Source: Scleropages formosus (lineage: Eukaryota; Chordata; Actinopteri; Osteoglossiformes; Osteoglossidae). From it: a DNA stretch of 64,000 nt. Of this stretch, positions 43,301 through 55,144 are shown one piece after another (position 1 is the stretch's first letter; each line of letters begins with the position of its first letter). A program made the position numbers and the translations under genes. The DNA is taken from the NCBI RefSeq assembly GCF_900964775.1, contig NC_041817.1, positions 15,518,783-15,582,782 of the forward strand. The letters run 5' to 3'. A model generated the notes under the pieces. That model searched no databases. It was given only the letters and a program-made list of their open reading frames with translations, and was not told where the DNA came from.

Positions 43301-46247
43301 ATTCTGCAATAGACAAGGCGCTTTAGATACAGACACTTGATTATAAAGTACAGTCCGTTTTTTTTGATACTGCCACTTTGCTGGTACATCGCTTTGGTAG
43401 CTGCCTGAAGGAGTGTTTCTGAACATAGTGTGAAAAGGAAAATAAGATATTTGTGTTTACAGGTGAATGCCCAGGTGTTGGCACACTCATTCTCCCCAGA
43501 ATCTCACCTTTGGATCAGACTGGGCGAAGCCCTAGGGGCAGTGCTGAGGTCCTGCACCACTTCAAAGCAACCTTATGACCAAGTGGATATTACAACCCTA
43601 GGTAAAAGTTGACTGGATAGGAAACTGAGGTTTTGGTCATCTTTTTTTTTTTTTTTTTTATTGTTGAGTGTTACTATGCCAACTGTAATCAGATATGATA
43701 TATTTTGCCAGGAGTTTCCTTTAGGAACCAAAGCCAGTGACATTTCCCTAGTGTACAGTTAAAATTAACAAATTATAAAGGAATTGATGGCACTTGTTTA
43801 CTTTCTCATTGTGTGAAATGCTTCTCCTGTGGTTTGAATTTCACTACAGAAGGTCCCCGTTATTCAACGTCTCACGATATGTCTCACAGATATATGGAGA
43901 TATTTACATTTATTCATTTAGCTGATGTTTTTTTTCCAAAGCAACTTAGTGTGTGGGTTACAATTATTTACCCATTTATACAGCTGGGTAATTTTACTAG
44001 CTCAATTTAGGGTAAGTACCTTGCTCAAGGGTACTGCAGCCAGATGTGAGGCTCAACCCTGTGACCTTTGGGTCCAAAGGCAGTAGCTCTATCCACTGTG
44101 CTACCATTTGTCCAACATGAAATGGTCTCAAATAACAAGCAGCAAAAGACACTTTCGCTGCACGTACCTCAGTAGAACACACCTAAAATGCTAAACGTCA
44201 CCAGTATCAACTGATAGATAAAAATGGCAGTGACAAAAAATGAAAGGTGCTTTTTAAATATATAAGGTGTTTTTGTGGAGAATGTTATACCAGTATATGT
44301 ATTTTACTGTACAGTGTTTACAGCATTGAGAAGACACATCTGTTGTTTACTACTCCTAATACTGCATTGTACTTCACTGTGCTATGATACATCCTCAAAG
44401 AATTTTCCTGTATGCAGTAACTGTTATTAAATAGCAAAATGGGCAAGAATAAAGATGGAAAGTTATCAAATAATGATTAAGTAATAAATATTGGCAAATA
44501 ATGAACTCCAAAAATAAAATAAGTGAATTGAAAGACACACCGGGTGCGGTGGCGCAGTGGGTTGGACCGCAGTCCTGCTCTCCGGTGGGTCTGGGGTTCA
44601 AGTCCCGCTTGGGGTGCCTTGCGGCGGACTGGCGTCCCGTCCTGGGTGTGTCCCCTTCCCCCTCCGGCCTTACGCCCTGTGTTGCCGGGTAGGCTCCGGT
44701 TCCCCGTGACCCCGTATGGGACAAGCGGTTCTGAAAATGTGTGTGTGTGTGTGTGAAAGACACACCCCGCCGTACTACCTACATAAAGAGCAGGGTGCAG
44801 ACAATGGGCAAATAGCGTTGACTTTAAGGACACATTTAAATAAAAATTGACATGCAGATAACAGCATGATAACTAACAGTGGCTTATGTCTGTAACATTA
44901 TTTTTGGTAGGATTTGCATGATATTCTTTACTGTTTTTGCTAATAATTTAGCTGTTGAATAATGTTATTTATTGCTGTCTCTAAATCAGGAAGCTCCCTG
45001 AAAAGTTCCTGTGAGCTCCTGAGTTCAGCTGCATTGGTGGGATTACTCAAGGATGGGTCAAGAAATGGCCCCAACCTTATCAATGCGCTAACAGCAGCAA
45101 AGGAGGCTGGTATCATGGTATGATGATCTCTCTGTTTGGGACAGCAGCTGATGGTAGTAGTTAAGGAACTTGGGAGGGAATAGTTGTGCTATGAGGAACA
45201 TTCCTCTTTTGAATTGCTTGACTTAATCTTCAGCGTTTGCCAGCTGCTTTAACTAAAGGCGTGTGTGATAAATAATTGCAGTTATTGTGTTCAACATCTA
45301 GGTCAACAAGAAACACAACAATGAAGGCTATAGCTTGATCCAGAAAGCATGTGTGATGGAGCTATCTGTCAACGGGATTAAGTACACGGCGACTGGCTCA
45401 ATTCAAGGGGACGTCCCAGTTCTGTTGGACCTGAATGGGAGTGAATTTCGGCAGCCTGTTCCCCTCACTGGGAACTTGCTCTTCTTCAAGGCGGCGGTGA
45501 CCCCTCAGCTTCTACCCACTGTCACTGGTGAGACCAGTCTTTCGTCACTTTGGTATGAACTCTGTTTTGGCTCTAGCCGAGCAAGAGACAAACAACCCAT
45601 TATTGTCCTTAGCTCTTTTGTTCTGGTGGGACAGGGAGGCATGAAAGAGTTGGACCAAACAGACCACTGAGGACCAGGTCTCCAGTATGGCATTTGGCTA
45701 GCTCTTAATTTAATCAGAACAACTAGCCATTGTAACAAGTGCTGCCCCCTCCAGCTACAGTTGGCATGCTTTGCTGCTCCAGCCTTTGCATTTTCAAGGC
45801 TCGCTTTTTATTTTCCAGGCTTCATTCAAATCAAAATAAACAGCAAAAGGTAGTTTACTGGTTAGAGCATCCACCTTACAATGAGAAGATTTATGTTTGA
45901 AACCTACCTCCTGCTGTATTACTCCTAAGCAAGGTATTTTCCCTGAACTGTTCCAGTAAAAATGACGCAGCTATATAAGTAAATATCAAGCAGTTTAGTA
46001 AAGCATACTTTCCATTCTAAGTGTAACCCACTCGGATCCTTGACTATCATGCAGGTATAGAACACCTCTGCCTGACCTTCTTTGCCTTCTAGGTGTGCTG
46101 GCTACTGCGGGGGCGGAGGTGCAGTCGTTCAGTACATCTGCTACCCGTGGAGGGGACCAGTGGTCCTGCATTGGCCTCTCCACTGCTCTTAGTGACCTTG
46201 CTGCCTTGAAGTCCCTGGTGAAGGAAGTGGCTGCCGTCTCAATCTAA
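40301..46247 (+). CDS. phgdh: phgdh, D-3-phosphoglycerate dehydrogenase (12 exons, 530 aa)
   Basis: Cytosolic enzyme that oxidises 3-phosphoglycerate with NAD+, the first step of serine synthesis. Coding exons: 40,301-40,438; 41,111-41,262; 41,476-41,541; 41,677-41,731; 41,922-42,020; 42,149-42,281; 42,428-42,576; 42,791-42,943; 43,463-43,601; 44,990-45,117; 45,302-45,527; 46,093-46,247. All have AG/GT borders and phases fit 1,593 bp. The N-terminal [17 protein letters not shown] matches the family. The dinucleotide-binding GxGxxG is GLGRIG in exon 5. The catalytic Arg lies in [10 protein letters not shown], the Glu in the VEEPP-type segment at the exon 7/8 join, and the His in SCPHLGAST. The long C-terminal regulatory region is complete (human 533 residues). 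Start chosen from conservation and a good context (aacATGG). Confidence 0.97.
40677..40685 (+). promoter_or_regulatory. ATF4/CEBP composite-like element in phgdh intron 1
   Basis: TGATGCAAC matches the C/EBP-ATF response element pattern TGATGNAAN. It lies about 240 bp after exon 1. Mammalian PHGDH is an established ATF4 target, so the site is plausible, but a 9-base match can be chance. Confidence 0.35.
43235..43290 (-). repeat. SINE2 tail fragment
   Basis: Antisense tail ttaagcagacacttttctcc with little else of the element; in phgdh intron 8. Confidence 0.5.
43897..44112 (-). mobile_element. SINE2 copy, antisense, nearly full length, in phgdh intron 9
   Basis: Reads in antisense from the tail (tttattcatttagctgatg) through acccatttatacagctgggt and gtaccttgctcaagggtac to the head with A/B boxes (ctatccactgtgctacc). 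Best complete example of this family in the window. Confidence 0.85.
44542..44753 (+). mobile_element. SINE1 copy in phgdh intron 9
   Basis: Full-length SINE1. A perfect 13-bp duplication, tgaaagacacacc, lies at 44,529-44,541 and 44,754-44,766. Same orientation as the gene. Confidence 0.93.
45848..46005 (+). mobile_element. degenerate SINE2 in phgdh last intron
   Basis: Head ggtagtttactggttagagc, then ttactcctaagcaaggtatt and gttccagtaaaaatgacgc are recognisable. No clear tail; diverged. Confidence 0.65.
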
Positions 46248-46431
46248 AACGACACCAAGGGCTTTACACTATGATGATTTCTAGACAGGTGTTACCACCT
46301 AATGATTGGTAGTTACCATTGAAAGACTGCGAGCTAGTATTGTAGAGTACAGTTAACATGTGTCAAATTATTATACAGATATCCAATAGGAGTTACTAAG
46401 TTGCATAAACGGTTTGTCTTGTCAAGAATTA

Positions 46432-46437
46432 AATAAA
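46432..46437 (+). terminator. phgdh polyadenylation signal candidate
   Basis: AATAAA about 185 bp after the phgdh stop codon. A second AATAAA occurs near 46,818. Choice between them is not possible from sequence alone. Confidence 0.5.
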
Positions 46438-46439
46438 AA

Positions 46440-47200
46440 CAAATTATTACTCTATAATCAAAATTATCTAAATTTTTGTGTGTCACATTAAGCATCATAC
46501 ACGTAGACCTGGTTGATTGCACTTACATGCATTTTAATGATGTGGTCTAGCAGAGGATCTCTCTAAACATGTGGATGACTGAATTGTTTAAATTTTTAAC
46601 ACCTGAAAAATTTGCTTTATTTGCATGCCAGTTTTAATGAATTCTGTTTTATGAGCACCTTTCTGGCAGTTAAGTGCTACATAATCATACCTGTGATATA
46701 TTTTAACTTTTTGACCTTAAGCTCTTGCTTTATGTGCATGGTGATATCTGCATTTTCTTGGTGTGCTGTCTCTGTGTGGTGCTGTAACCGTATGCTCTTC
46801 ATTAAACTAATTTTAAAAAATAAATTACCTAGACTTGGGAATAAAACAATATAAATAACCATGCATCAGACAGCTATACAGTTACTGTATGTAATTTTCA
46901 CCTTTACATACCAGAGTTACTTTTTCAAAATAAGTTTTTGTGAAGAAATGATTTGTTTTATGGGTGCTGTATAACACAAATCAGTGTTTTCCACATTTGC
47001 AGTCCTGCGTGTATTGAAAAGAATTGCATTTTATTTTGTGTTTGTACTTTAAAATGGTTTCATTTTACAAATGCAGTTGTTTTTAAAGCTTGCATATAAT
47101 ATGCATAACTGCCTGGTTAGGTCTTTTATTCTGGCTTAATGAACGTTTGTGGCGCTTTACGGACCGTCAGGTTTGATGTTACTATAAATACACGAAAAGT
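46440..47200. other. AT-rich spacer after phgdh
   Basis: No gene or clear repeat seen; may include the longer form of the phgdh 3' UTR. Confidence 0.45.
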
Positions 47201-47210
47201 GTTCAGAGGA

Positions 47211-47497
<287 letters not shown>

Positions 47498-47899
47498 CAG
47501 AGGAGATGTTGTGATGCAATACTGATGGTTTAAAATGTTGTCCAGTCCTACATTAGTTAGCATGAAGTTAGAAAGAGCGTGAAGACCTCTCATCTGGCCA
47601 TAGAAACAGTAAAGCAGCGCTGAGGAATAGGCTCCCTTCTCGGGTCCCATTATGACCAATAATAATTCAGTTATTAAGCGACGCCATAATTGTAATAATT
47701 TTGGCAATAAACAAGCCTACTAAATAACCTGCAGCTGAAAACGTCATGAAAATGTTTTTATTTCTGTTTCTGATACGCGCGTGGTCGGCCTGAACTGAGA
47801 GATTGTTGTTGAAATCATGTGGATTATACGACGATTAAAATCCCGATTAGGATTACCGGGGAAATACCATGGCAACGAAAGCGAAAGAGCGGGATACAG

Positions 47900-48536
47900 C
47901 AGAGGGGACGGGGAGGGAGAGTCGTCCCAAAATCTGGCGTTTAACGTAACGGTTTTTTTTTTTTTCTTTCTAAATGTGAATTAATAGATTGTTTCCAGGG
48001 AATTGGGTCGTCCAAGTGAGCCCGCACACGTCTCCATTTGCACTATAAACAGTAACACCGGGACAGCGGCGTACATCCAATCCGGGGTAGGTGAGTCTCG
48101 GAGCCCGTCAGTCTCTTGTTATGGCCATGAAGCGGGTCCGCACAATGTCCAATCCGCGGTCGGACGCTTTCTCTTGTTATGGCCATAGAATGCGCTCGTG
48201 GAGACACGTGAACGCGGATGGTGGTCGCTGACTGCGCTCCCGGTGACGCGTGAACGCGCGCGGTTGCTGGCTGACAGTATTATTATCTGAGCGGCTGCCC
48301 GGGGTGACAGCTGAGCTGAGCGCGATTCCAAGTGTACACAGATACCAAAATAGGAGAGCGGCCCCGGCTCCCACAGCAGCTAACGGGAGTCCCATCTGGC
48401 AGCCGGAGACCCAGGGAGCGGAATCCGAAAGGCCGAAAGACTCAGACTGCACGTAGACATGCGCTCCTTTCTGGCCGTATTGCGCTCCTGATCGACGCGC
48501 CGGCGGCTCTTCAGCGCTCTGCGCTACGCGGAACAG
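47900..48536 (+). promoter_or_regulatory. klhl23 promoter and probable non-coding first exon
   Basis: A CpG-rich island begins near 48,000. A strong donor, GAACAG|GTAAGA, follows 48,536, and an acceptor-like CATCACAG ends at 49,101, ahead of the coding start at 49,267. This would give a 5' UTR intron of about 565 bp. A short near-repeat, tctcttgttatggccat, occurs at 48,112-48,128 and 48,170-48,186. Confidence 0.45.
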
Positions 48537-49266
48537 GTAAGACTGGAGCAGAGGGCTATTGTCTGGAGAGCTTCGCCGTGCGGCGCAGAACGGCTATCCA
48601 TCCCCAATGAATGTATCGTATGCAAAGACAGAGCTGCACAGCGCGCATTCGGAGAGAGAAATGACTGCGGCCATTTAAATGCATTTCAACGTTTTATTTT
48701 ACAACATGATGATAAACGGCTCAGTCTCAGATGCGGCACCGCGTGCTTAATCTGACTTTAATCGATTTTGAGCGCAGCCATTTGTCACCTGCGCTGGGCT
48801 TATTGGATTTGCTTGAACACAGGAGAAGCAGCAATGTGTGTTTTCGTTATGATTTTTGCCCCCAATTATTTATTCACGATTATTGATGTTATAATATACA
48901 CGGTAATTCATCTCACAGTTTCGTAAACGTGAACGCGAATACCGAGTATCAACCTAAATGAGGTATTCTAAATATAACTACTCAACAGACCTTTGGCTTT
49001 GCTTTGTTATAGGGAAGTGGTCCGATTAATATTTTCTTCTCTAATTGCCATTATTTTGTTCACATTTTAGATGACTGACATTTTTCATCACCATCATCAC
49101 AGGGTCAAGTGGAAAATGGGTAATGAAATCCAGCACCTTGTCAGCTGAGCGTCTGTAATTATACTGCAAGACCACTATGTCTGGAGTAAACATCTTGGGA
49201 AGCAATTAAGTCAACTTACCACGTTTCTTTTGGTCGGGAAGTCATTTGCCATCCTGTACTTCTACA

Positions 49267-52148
49267 ATGTCAGTCAAAGGACAAGAAAGCTACATATACG
49301 ATTTCTGTGATGTGAACCACCCAGCAGAGCTTCTCAATGCCCTCAGAGAGTTCTATGCCAGCAGCCTCTTCACAGACATCACCCTGCAATGTGCCACCGG
49401 TCAGGTATTTCACTGCCACAAGGCTGCCTTGTCTGCCCGCAGCTCTTATTTTAAGGTGATGTTCACTGCTGACATGAGAGAACGTTCCAACAGCATCATC
49501 AAGCTGACTGGGATTGAGTGTGATGTCCTTACCGCTCTCGTGGACTACGTTTACACCTCCCAGGTGAGTATTACACAGGCAAATGTGCAAAGCCTGCTGG
49601 AGGCAGCCGATTTGCTGCAGTTCAGTGCTGTCAAGCGTGCTTGTGAAGACTTTTTGGTCCGCCTCTTGGATGTGGACAACTGTCTGGGCATGCATGCCTT
49701 TGCAGAACTCCACCTCTGTCCAGCACTGGAGAGGGAGGCACGTAGAGTGATGCTCAGCAGGTTTGAGGAGCTCACCTGGCAAGATGAGTTCCTGGAGGTT
49801 GATGTGGAGAAGCTGAGCTCCATCATCTCCACAGAGAATCTCAATGTGTGGAAGGATGAGGTGCTCCTAGAGGCTGTAGTGCGGTGGGTGGCCCATGATG
49901 CATCAGCCCGCATAGACTGTGTCCAGGATCTTCTCCGCTGTATCCAGCTGGATCTGGATGAGGTCTACTTTAAGACTGTACTGGATCTGCAGAGGTCGCA
50001 TGTACTGGATAGCGAAAGCAAGATCCACTCCCTCATTGTGCATTCTCTGAAGTCCATGTGCAAAGAGTTGCCTGCGAGTTGCAAGAAGCTGACATCGAGC
50101 ATGTACATCATTGGAGGGTACTATTGGCACCCACTGTCTGAAATCCATGTGTGGGACCCGGTGACTGACACGTGGATGAATGGAAAGGACATGCCTGACC
50201 ACATGAGGGAGAGCTACAGCGTGACAGTACTGGGGCCCAATATTTACGTGACTGGGGGCTACAGAACAGACACGATTGAAGCCCTCGACACCATGTGGAT
50301 TTACAACAGTGACTGCGATGAATGGGAAGAGGGGTGCCCCATGATTGATGCCAGATACTACCACTGCTCTGTGGCACTACATGGTTGCATCTACGCCATA
50401 GGGGGCTACAGAGGTGGGGCCCCGGCACGGGAAACTGAGTTCTATGACCCTCTGAAAAGAAAGTGGTTTGCTGTGGCCAAGATGGTCCAAGGTATGGGCT
50501 CTAACTTGTAATTAATCATAATTTTATACATACTGAATACATTTTTTTTTCATCCTGACAAAGGGGAAGTAGTAATGGTATAGCAGAATGAACAGGTCAT
50601 TTGAAGCAAGTGCTTTAAATGATTATAAACACATGTTATACTTTATGAGCTCCTGCCTGACATCTATGGCATTTGAGAAATACTGATGTATTTCCTTTCA
50701 AAGGGAACCAACCCCAACACTGGAACATGACACTAATCCAGCTCTGTCTGTGCTAGGCAGCCGTAAACATAGTCAGCTAAAATTCACATGGCTATGTGCA
50801 AGCAAGACCACTTGTTTGACCAATAGCAAGACTAACATAGTGTGTCTAGAAATGATCTCTTTCTGTGTAATATCTCATAATGCATATATACAGATGAATA
50901 CACTAAATCAGTATGATTCAGCTCCAAAAATAAGAATGTTCTTTTTATTTGTGTACCTTTGGCATGTCATATTTGGTTTCCCTAGTTGTTTTTCCTGTTT
51001 CTTCTCTAAAAGGTGTGGGAAATGCCACCGCTTGTGTGCTGCATGACACAATCTATGTGACGGGAGGTCATTATGGATACCGAGGGAGCTGCACTTATGA
51101 AAAGATCCAGACCTACAGGACTGACCTCAACGAGTGGAGCATAGTTACAATAAGCCCTCATCCAGGTATTCTATGACCAGCTAATTGGCTAGAAATTAAC
51201 AAGTCTATCCTTTAAAGCAAAGGAGACATTCTTGTGCCTGCTTCTAAAGCCATTAGCATGCTTACAGCCCTCTCTCTGGTGTTTTCTGACCAAGGATATG
51301 GCTGAAAAAAAACCTCAGGGGTTACGATCAGGCCTTGCTGAACCTTGCTAGGGTGTTGCTGTAAATCCAGGATTTACAGCAAGCCACTCAGAATTAAAAA
51401 ATGCCAACAGTAGGATCTTGATCTAATGCTGCAGTAGAGGCAGAGGCACAGCTCCCTCAAATTTCTGTAGTGTCGATTCCATGTTGCATCTGCTAACTCT
51501 GAATCATGGAAGGAACATTGGAAAACATACTTTGGACATTTTCTTACTGTTCATTTGTAGTAATATTTCTTTGAAGTAACAGCAACAGTTATGTAAAGAA
51601 AAAAATATAAAGGCCAAAAATACAGATGTTATGACCCCTATTTTGTCTATGGTGACTGTGACCTTGAAAAAATGCAATATAAAGAGAATATTAACTTTTT
51701 TATTTCAGAGGCATTCAATTTATATAAAATACATAAGTTTATAAAAGCAAAACAAGCAAAAAAACAACTTTTCCTTCGAGGTAGGAATAACAAAGAAGCT
51801 TATAGCTGTTTTTAACATACGATTGTGACTCTTTCAGAATATGGCCTGTGTTCGGTGTCCCTAAACAACATGCTGTATCTGGTGGGGGGCCAGACCACCA
51901 TCACAGACTGCTACGACCCAGAGAAGGACGAGTGGAGACAGATGTCCGTCATGAAGGAGAGACGCATGGAGTGTGGTGCTGTGGTGATGAATGGCTGCAT
52001 TTATGTGACGGGGGGATACTCGTACTCCAAGGGGACTTACTTGCAGAGCATTGAAAAGTATGACCCTGAGCTGGATACCTGGGAGATTGTGGGCAGCCTT
52101 CCCAGTGCCACACGTTCCCATGGTTGTGTCTGCGTTTACAGTGTTTAG
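49267..52148 (+). CDS. klhl23: klhl23, BTB-BACK-kelch protein (3 coding exons, 562 aa)
   Basis: Kelch-like family member, expected to act as a Cullin-3 substrate adaptor. Coding exons 49,267-50,491; 51,013-51,165; 51,838-52,148, all with GT/AG borders, 1,689 bp open. The start at 49,267 is chosen because SVKGQESYIYDF aligns with the human start; an in-frame ATG at 49,246 would add seven residues. BTB domain: FTDITLQC to about residue 130, with HCHKAALSARSSYF. BACK region: NCLGMHAFAEL onward. Kelch blades follow from MYIIGGYYWHP, with repeated double glycines (YVTGGYRTD, YAIGGYRGG, YVTGGHYGYRG, YLVGGQTT, YVTGGYSYSKG) and conserved Tyr/Trp positions. The first exon holds BTB, BACK and the first blades, as in human. 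Confidence 0.96.
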
Positions 52149-52586
52149 CACATAGGTGTAGAATGAGGGGCAATCGGGGGATATTTCATCCCCAGAGTCA
52201 TAATAATGTAATTCCACTCCACTATTTTTAAATCTGGTAAGTGCTTTATGATATGTTTCTTCCCACTTTTAATATAAGACCTAATGTTTTCTGTAAAGCA
52301 CACATGTGAAAGGGTTGTCATACCAAAGGTCCGGTCAAACAAAACCAGCTAAAGCTCAATGAGGCAAGGGAATCAGGGAGTTTCTCCTCCCGATGACTAA
52401 ACACATGCATACAACAGCATGTTGAAGATGCTCCTTATGCATGCATCCAAGGGATTTTTTAATGTGCTTTTCCCACACATAGCAGAAATATTTGCCTACA
52501 ACCTGTAGGGAATCAGTGTTGAATTAACAAAGTTGAACTTTCCTAATCCTTGGGGCATACATCCATCCATTTTCGGAAACTACTTA
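52149..52586. other. klhl23 3' UTR region
   Basis: AT-rich, no gene; likely 3' UTR. No clear early AATAAA; one occurs much further on at 54,300-54,305. Confidence 0.4.
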
Positions 52587-53105
52587 CATTACATTACATT
52601 TATTTAGCAGACACTTTTCTCCAAAGCGACTTACAGTGGATAGTATGTAGTGTTACTAGCCCACACCTTATTCACCAAGGTGACTTACACTGCTAGATAC
52701 ACTACTTACAATGAGCCACTGTAAGAAGAAGGGGCCGACACAGTCGCGTGAGTTGCTAGCGAGGGGGGGTCTATTGGTTGCAGGGCTCATGGGAAAATGG
52801 GGGAGGGGGAAACGGGGGTGCAGGGAACTGGTGTCTCCTAGGGGTGCTCGGTGGGGAACGTGGAATTCGGGATCGCTGTCGCACTTCCCGAGGTCGTCTC
52901 TCCCTTGAAGTCCTCAGACTCACTCCCTTCACTGGTCAAGCCGGGGGAAGAAATAGAAGCGTTGATTACTGTCAGCCGCCGTTGTTCCTTCCCCGGCTCC
53001 GCCCCCCCTTCGGACTGCCCCGGCATGCTACAGTCACTCATCCATACATCAGTGCACCACACTCTCTCTGTCACTCACTCACACACCAATATTACTTATC
53101 CAGAA
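52587..53105 (-). mobile_element. SINE3 fragment, antisense, split by a solo LTR
   Basis: Left part 52,587-52,719 is the antisense 3' half (tttatttagcagacactttt to ctagatacactacttac). Right part 53,033-53,105 continues with cactcatccatacatcag, exactly where an uninterrupted copy would continue (compare 56,217-56,240). The LTR lies between. Confidence 0.8.
52720..53032. mobile_element. candidate solo LTR (Ty3/Gypsy- or retrovirus-like), 313 bp
   Basis: A 313-bp GC-rich block unrelated to its surroundings starts TGTA and ends TACA, giving the TG...CA ends of an LTR. It is flanked by gccac and gtcac, a 5-bp target-site duplication with one difference, and the uninterrupted SINE3 has gtcac at this point. 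No internal region or second LTR is present, so it is a fossil left by recombination. Family is uncertain, as is which strand is sense. Confidence 0.65.
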
Positions 53106-53159
53106 AAGGGGTGGTTGAGGTCTAAGAGCCAATCCTATGAAGCCTAAGGCATAAAGTAG

Positions 53160-53400
53160 GGTACGGCATGAAGGAAAAAGAAGCTATCCCAGGGCACTCG
53201 CGCTCAGTCACTCTCCCAAACATACAGTAAGGGCAATGCAGATTCACCAGCTCTCCAGAAACACATTTTTTGACAGCACCTTGAGGAAACCAACAGTAAA
53301 ACGGGGAGCGCATGCAAACACCACAGAAACTGCCAGGTTCAAACCCGTAGCCCAGGAGCTGTGAGGCACCAGCATGATTGCTGTGTTACTGTGTGGCTCC
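53160..53400 (-). mobile_element. SINE3-related copy, antisense
   Basis: In antisense, the right end holds a tRNA-like head (agccacacagtaacacagc, ttcaaaccc complement of a B box), followed by gcagtttctgtggtgtttgc. The rest differs from the main SINE3, so it may be a sister family. Confidence 0.55.
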
Positions 53401-54780
53401 TTGCAGCATCAGCTTCTATCAGCAGAATGTGGAAAGACATGGATATGAAGGAAGACGTGACTGGTGTTTACTATAATTTGGAACAAAATCATTCTTGATG
53501 TAAAACTTGTTCAAGTACAAATCTACCCCCTGCCCAGATGGGTATTATACTTTAACAATTATATTTAGACCTACATGGTATCTTCTGTGAATCGTAATCT
53601 GAAAACACTAATATTTTCACCACAAGTTTTAATTTGTTGTATCTCAAAGAATACTATGTAAGTTTTGTATACAAGCATAGTATTTGCATTTAATTATTAA
53701 GTGAAATGTGACAACAGCTATAAAAAAATGTAATATTATAATTTGGTTAGTATATAAAATGTTTTTTTAACTCAAGCTTTTTACTGACAAAGCTCCAAAG
53801 AAAGCACAAGGTAAACTCAGTGTGTTTTTATAAAACACCACATAACTTCTTCAGTTGCACAAAATTACTTTTGATAAGAGTGATCATACAGGCCATGATT
53901 TCAGTACTTATGATAAAAGTATTACTTGCCATACATATTACTGTCAGTTTCACATTTCATTTCCATGTTTTGAGAAAACTAATCAGAGCATTTCATTTCC
54001 CAGTGTTGATACCAAATATATTATTTGATTGTTTGCCCAGCAAACTTTGTATTTGTAATGTATTTGTAGCTGAAGTAAAACCAGAACTAATGTCCTGTCT
54101 TAAGTATTACAGGAGTAGTGTCTGTTCCTGCTTTGATACAAAGAAGTTTCAACTTTCAAGTACACAATATTTAATACGGAAATTGAGGTTAACTTCAAGT
54201 GTGTTTTGCTTCAAGAATTTTCTAAAGGAAACCGTTTCAATGTGAGAAATTATCAAGTCACAAGTGTTTTTAATCACTTTTCCTCTAAGTTTCTTTTAAA
54301 ATAAACGGGACTTTTTTCGTGTTTATTGTCCTGTTGACAGTATTGTACACTGACAGTCATCTTGGAAATTGCTACAATGAAAGTGTTTAAGACCACAGTC
54401 ATTGAACATGTACTACGATGTAGGCTGACTGAGTTTCAACATTTCCAGTGTTAGAGAGAGTGATTTTGAGACTTATTTAATATTTTGATCAGTGACTGTA
54501 CATGATGAACACACCACCATTCTCATTCACAACCGGTTTGCAGACAACAAAAATCGATGTAAAAGGAAACTATTATTGTATCTTATTGCAAAACACAGAA
54601 CAGCTATTCTGACTACTTCAGTCGTTCTTTCTAGCTTTATATATATAAATACGTCAGCGTACTGTGACTGACTTGCAAGCGGTTCACGTATCTGAGAGGG
54701 ATAATTTCATTTCTGCATCGAAATACCTTGTTCCGTTTGGCAAGTAGTAGTTAATTAAAAGGAAATATTCGGTTATATAC
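53401..54780. other. AT-rich spacer between klhl23 and ubr3
   Basis: No gene seen. A 141-codon open frame at 53,820-54,245 has no recognisable domain and an AT-driven composition. AATAAA at 54,300-54,305 could be a distal klhl23 polyadenylation signal. Confidence 0.5.
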
Positions 54781-55144
54781 TTCTCCAGTCCAGTCCCACT
54801 CACTCAGCAGCAGGCGGGCCGGCAGAATCAGCGGCTGACTGACAGCTTCACACTCCGTTTATCAGCCACGGCCACGCGCATCGGACGGACATGTCGAGGG
54901 AGGAGCGCGAGCTCACCGGCTCTGGCGGCCTCAGTGGCCATTCTAAAAATAAAGCCGTCCCGTCCACGAGACGCAGTCGCTCACCTAAGAGAAGCGACGC
55001 GACCTAGCGAGCACGTGTCCTCCCCGCGACTCCTCGGGACAGGGGCGTCCCAGCCGTCGACCTCGCAGTCGAGGCATCGCGAGAAAACGCGAGAACACGG
55101 CAACAAGACAACAAAAATAAATTTCGGACAACAGTCCTCGGTAC
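54781..55144 (+). promoter_or_regulatory. ubr3 promoter and 5' UTR with upstream ATGs
   Basis: CpG-rich sequence rises before the ubr3 start. Two upstream ATGs open small frames: one near 54,891 of about 40 codons, and one at 54,934-55,221 that overlaps the ubr3 start in another frame. Whether both lie in the transcript depends on the unseen start site. Confidence 0.45.

Noticed and set aside
52720-53032. Small DNA transposon (CACTA or hAT type) instead of a solo LTR
   Set aside because: The inverted match at the ends is only a few bases, while TG...CA ends with a 5-bp duplication fit an LTR better; not fully excluded.
53820-54245. 141-codon open frame between klhl23 and ubr3
   Set aside because: AT-rich composition, no domain, no splice or promoter support, hydrophobic by base composition only.
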